DNA of 64,000 nt, from contig NZ_JBJDLK010000007.1 in the NCBI RefSeq assembly GCF_045762675.1, positions 1 through 64,000 on the forward strand, written 5' to 3'. Of this stretch, positions 61,701-64,000 are shown one piece after another (positions within the stretch are counted from its first letter, which is position 1; every line of letters begins with the position of its first letter). The position numbers and the translations under genes were made by a program. The notes under the pieces were generated by a model. The model was given only the letters and a program-made list of their open reading frames with translations, did not search any database and had not been told where the DNA came from. This DNA comes from Elizabethkingia meningoseptica_A (GTDB taxonomy: Bacteria > Bacteroidota > Bacteroidia > Flavobacteriales > Weeksellaceae).

Positions 61701-62778
61701 TAGTTTAGATAATGAATTCGGTGATGTTCTTGACAAGATGCAGAATATGATGGAGGGATTTGATCAGATTGGCCAAGGTATGCAGCAGTTTGCTACCGGT
61801 GGACCAGTTGGAATGGTTACCGGTAGTATTAAAATGATTGGTGGCCTTATAAAATCAATATCCGGATGGTTCAATAATGATAAAAAGAAAGAACGTCAAA
61901 TTAAAGCGTGGGCAAATGAGGTAAATAATTTGAAAAATGCTTATGCGGATCTGGAACAACAGATAAAAAAAGCCCTTGGTGAAGATGTTTATAAAAAACA
62001 ACAGGAAGAAATTCAAAATCTTCGCCGGCAACAGCAACTTATTCAGCAAATGTCTGCAAAAGAAGCAGATAAAAAGAAGAAGGATCAAGGCAAAATTGAT
62101 GACTACAATCGTCAAATTCAGGATATAAACCGCCAAATAGAAGATATTCAGAACAGTATTACTGAGAGAGTTCTTCAGACTACTGCAAAAGATGCGGCAA
62201 AACAATTAGGTGATATTCTGGTTGACAACTTCGGCCGTGCTGAAGATGCTGCAAAGTCTCTTGAAGATTATACCAACACCATATTTAAAAATATTGTCAA
62301 GAATGCTTTAAGTATGAGGCTGGAAGAAAAGATGCAGCCTATTCTGGACGATATGTTAAAGGCTGTTGGGTTCGATAAAGAAGGAAAAGGTTCCTTCAAG
62401 CCAATGTCTAAAGAACAATATGATGAATTCAAGAAAAAGATTGCTGATGTTGCTAAATATGGACAGGATGTAGCCGGAATGTTTAGTGATATGTTTGACA
62501 ATATTACTATTCAAGATCCAAAAGGGCTTGAAGGAGCTGTAAAAACAATTTCTTCTCAGGAGGCCGGGGAACTTGTTGCTCAATTTAATGCTTCGAGGGT
62601 TATTCATGGAAAACAGCTTGAAGTAATGCTTCAAAATCAACCAACATTCAAAGATATGTTAGCTCAATTAGTTGCCATTGAGTTTAACACAAGAAGACTT
62701 CATAAAATGGCTGATGATATAGCCGATTTGAATAGAAAAATAACCAAAGGTTCTGACCTATTTATGGCTGGACTTTAA
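58738..62778 (+). CDS. Phage tail tape-measure-like protein
   Basis: 1346 residues. Very long helical and coiled-coil segments (for example 20-120, 530-760, 1090-1160) rich in Lys, Glu and Gln. A hydrophobic stretch lies at about 190-340 (Ala-rich; AIAMSNRQTIAAAIAQRIFNAV in part, then VLLATALLTVVGALVIF) and a second Gly/Met-rich hydrophobic region at about 995-1045. That is the plan of tape-measure proteins, which set tail length and cross the envelope at infection. The nearest downstream gene looks tail-related too. Confidence 0.75.
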   Translation: MGNIGEGSIGYTIYAEASGFFNAIKDSEGKIMGFTEIMAKAGEDFDKLFKGDIVDNLKKAGLSVKDLGSDFKDAMAGAREYANVMSEKLEEFRAQNQKVKDEVNSWTDVKASIKLELLGDASKKDVEFDEIAKKIQGFRDALNTLEGEGVNLNKYLKETVEQMQAMKATGQDNTAEYIELAKKASEYSEALKEVKKDVEAMGASAGLNVMINTLGLASGALSTVTGITSLFNDESKELQELMVKVQGTMAVTIGIQQIQNSLLKESALMESIYALQIRARAAAIAMSNRQTIAAAIAQRIFNAVANANPYVLLATALLTVVGALVIFSQKTNQAAVDNKKLMESIASSIAKPLMAYKRLQAQWNQLAGDLKAKEQFIIDNRDAFEDLGVKVRSVSDAENLFVENTAAFVESMQLRARAAAEMELAQEKWKEYVENEDKVLANNKRYNEAAFGGIGRWLEKKVLSPIGAGDKTVDDMNALFKSQNDLINKSIKHEQEADAKLSKGKIKKNTEKTGWKQVIQKQIDELQIAIDEAPTKQIAAKYRKKQEALQKELDSINTPKQKKPRENNSQIAEIFPKDSIMDLERRINLFDEAIKKVQNGKVKLQKLDQFGQSKDKKGNPYFTGEVVSEDEAIKRRDELIEKKNAKEREIEYKNINDRISLNTKLWEQYYDAVNKIGIDKAKELYKGLLDQDKNYYEYLKKTQDDLLKIPVEKLSPEQKEALQTVSQAMDTMTGKIQPVEKFNNELEQTLSTFTTTADKIQYLQKIVDENNNSEGYSNGKYSSALARLNDEKKNLTTAYNEMYAQFKLDYQNFEVQKTQIAERWARIRSTIESRFNNGEIDNAEKLRQLNNAGQAEADEYTRVFIDKIQNNPKYRAAFANLEGQTKASLNKIKVEFKKFKEDEKNAGKLSAEGMLFLEESINKLEQTASNRDPLEQFIIAIRKIGDQGGNSKKKLDAFGEAGAAISAFSNLFKSTINDIKGAAEDLGFSLDNEFGDVLDKMQNMMEGFDQIGQGMQQFATGGPVGMVTGSIKMIGGLIKSISGWFNNDKKKERQIKAWANEVNNLKNAYADLEQQIKKALGEDVYKKQQEEIQNLRRQQQLIQQMSAKEADKKKKDQGKIDDYNRQIQDINRQIEDIQNSITERVLQTTAKDAAKQLGDILVDNFGRAEDAAKSLEDYTNTIFKNIVKNALSMRLEEKMQPILDDMLKAVGFDKEGKGSFKPMSKEQYDEFKKKIADVAKYGQDVAGMFSDMFDNITIQDPKGLEGAVKTISSQEAGELVAQFNASRVIHGKQLEVMLQNQPTFKDMLAQLVAIEFNTRRLHKMADDIADLNRKITKGSDLFMAGL

Positions 62779-62873
62779 AAATACAGTAACCATGAAAGAT
62801 ATTATTGAATCCGCACAAAAAAAAGGTATTTGCCAGGAGTTCTTGGAGAATATGAATTACAAAAATTACACTT

Positions 62874-63362
62874 ATGCCAATTAAACCAAATTTTAGTATT
62901 CAAGATATTATTAAGAAGAATAGAGAAGTATACAATCACATATTTAATACAATACTTGATACTTTAGAGCGAACATTAATGAATGTTGTAGAAAAAGCAA
63001 AGAGTGGAGCATATGCTACTGATCCAGATCATGAATACATGGATCGAAGTGGTCATCTCCGACAATCTGTAGGATATGTGATTTATCATAGTGGAGAAAT
63101 GGTAAGGTCCTCTTTTTCGTCTGGAACCGGAGGCGAGCTTGTAGGGCTGGAATATGCGCAATCTAAAGCATCAGAGGCTCAAGTTGATGGTTTTGTATGT
63201 GTGCTTGTAGCTGGAAAGCACTATGCGCGATATGTAGAAAATAAAGGGTTTGATGTAATTACCGGAGCGTTTCTTCATTTTGATGAAACCTTCCGAAGTG
63301 AATTACAAAATACAAATAAACATTTAAAAGGATATTATGAAATAATTAAAACTAACCAATAA
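62874..63362 (+). CDS. HK97 gp10-like tail protein
   Basis: 162 residues. The motifs DRSGHLRQSVGYVIY, VAGKHYARYVENKGFDVITG and the helical N-terminus match the order of HK97-gp10-like head-tail or tail-completion proteins (RTGxLRxSI, then YxxxVExG). In standard phages this gene lies before the major tail and tape-measure genes; here it follows the tape measure. A small open frame (62792, MKDIIESAQKK) lies between them and loses frame at seven A (62817-62823). Confidence 0.7.
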   Translation: MPIKPNFSIQDIIKKNREVYNHIFNTILDTLERTLMNVVEKAKSGAYATDPDHEYMDRSGHLRQSVGYVIYHSGEMVRSSFSSGTGGELVGLEYAQSKASEAQVDGFVCVLVAGKHYARYVENKGFDVITGAFLHFDETFRSELQNTNKHLKGYYEIIKTNQ

Positions 63363-63374
63363 AAATTAACAATT

Positions 63375-63956
63375 ATGAACGCAACAAAAAAACAAGAATT
63401 TGAAAGACTTATTATTTCATTTGATGAAGTTGGATATAATTCGACTATCGAAGAATTGAAGGAAAAAGCGAATGCGTTAAGTGCAAAGGTAGCCAACTTA
63501 TGCTTGAATTTTTCAATTAATATTACCGATGCAAATATTAAGAAGATATTTGTCAATAGAGAAAAAGAAGGCTTTGTAAGTAATCTATTCAAAGATCAAT
63601 CATCTCCGTATTTAAGAGAGCTTGCATTGGACGATTTTCAAAATAAATTAGCAAATATCTACAATGATAATGAAATATATAATGGGTTTAACCCTGATTT
63701 TTATATTGTAGAAAAAGGAAAAGTGATATTGGATTCTAAAGTTAAAGATGAAATTAAAAAGGATTATGAGGTAAGCTTAGATAGTGAACGAGCTGCTAAG
63801 GCTCACAATCTCCATGAGGAAATATTTCAAAAGCTCAATGAATTAATAAATATGGCAAGAGAAAGCAACAATCGATTAGCCAATCCAAATACTTTTTTCC
63901 ATATGGATAGAGACTTTAAATTGAAAAAAGTAGACATCAATTATAATAAAATATAA
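63375..63956 (+). CDS. Hypothetical phage-type protein
   Basis: 193 residues, highly helical with Lys, Asn and Glu; no signal or membrane segment. Starts 12 nt after the gp10-like gene, so probably co-transcribed. A strong hairpin follows at once. No family recognised. Confidence 0.65.
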   Translation: MNATKKQEFERLIISFDEVGYNSTIEELKEKANALSAKVANLCLNFSINITDANIKKIFVNREKEGFVSNLFKDQSSPYLRELALDDFQNKLANIYNDNEIYNGFNPDFYIVEKGKVILDSKVKDEIKKDYEVSLDSERAAKAHNLHEEIFQKLNELINMARESNNRLANPNTFFHMDRDFKLKKVDINYNKI

Positions 63957-63961
63957 AATTA

Positions 63962-64000
63962 TTGATATGTCTGGCTAATATTTCAAGCCAGGCATATCAA
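63962..64000. terminator. Strong hairpin at window end
   Basis: Arms TTGATATGTCTGGCT / AGCCAGGCATATCAA, 15 bp with one G-T pair and a 9-nt loop, starting 6 nt past the last stop. The window ends before a T-run could be seen, so terminator versus other repeat cannot be settled. Confidence 0.55.

Noticed and set aside
61120..62640. Minus-strand frames of 77-116 codons inside the tape-measure gene
   Set aside because: Antisense shadows of a Lys/Glu-rich coiled-coil gene; their Phe/Leu/Ser-rich translations are typical of that artefact.

Overview
The window reads as a chromosomal segment of a Bacteroidota species, most likely order Flavobacteriales and close to the Chryseobacterium/Elizabethkingia group. 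The DNA is AT-rich. Many genes are preceded by the Bacteroidota -7 element TAnnTTTG instead of a strong Shine-Dalgarno sequence. Family content also fits: a GLPGLI protein, DUF3467 beside rpoC, DUF3853 in the mobile element, a GG-leader peptide and SpvB-type RHS proteins. The genus is inferred from gene style only; no 16S gene is present.

Layout. 1-4.4 kb: GNAT acetyltransferase, DNA polymerase IV (dinB), a cytoplasmic GH13 alpha-amylase and an AraC-type regulator. 4.6-9.9 kb: a four-gene operon that looks like a chaperone-usher fimbrial system in a Bacteroidota form (pilin, periplasmic chaperone, two-domain adhesin, outer-membrane usher), with a probable attenuator after the pilin gene. 9.9-20.3 kb, minus strand: a secreted nucleotide pyrophosphatase-type phosphodiesterase, a DUF3467 gene, rpoC and rpoB. 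rpoB follows a leader of about 340 nt rather than rplJL. 20.4-30.3 kb: exported GH2 beta-galactosidase, an XRE repressor, a Cys-rich GG-leader peptide, a TonB-C-domain protein, an S15-type hydrolase, a beta-helix/PDZ protein and a small Lys-rich exported protein. 30.4-34.5 kb: a DHDPS/neuraminate-lyase-type aldolase and a cupin, divergent from a MocR regulator, then a sialidase.

34.7-48.1 kb, minus strand: a polymorphic toxin locus. A 2142-residue SpvB/FG-GAP/RHS protein ends in a zincin-like tip (HEFVH) and is followed by a lipoprotein that is probably its immunity protein. Downstream lie a silent replacement tip fused to a 334-bp copy of the RHS core, small membrane proteins, and an eroded third tip with a probable immunity gene. 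Three related terminator hairpins close the three cassettes. Upstream are a 75-residue protein and a structural-type protein gene interrupted by an in-frame amber codon.

48.6-51.4 kb: S41 peptidase, GLPGLI protein and a small exported protein. 51.66 kb to the window end: the left part of an integrated element (prophage-like). Its left edge carries a 14-nt copy of a tmRNA/tRNA 3' end plus an orphan terminator, followed by a tyrosine recombinase, excisionase-type HTH genes, a replication-type HTH protein, a packaging-type small protein, a DnaA-domain-IV-like protein, a tape-measure-like protein and an HK97-gp10-like tail protein. The right end lies outside the window.

Strongest candidates for something under-described are the fimbria-like operon (4.6-9.9 kb) and the RHS tip-cassette array (34.7-45.8 kb).
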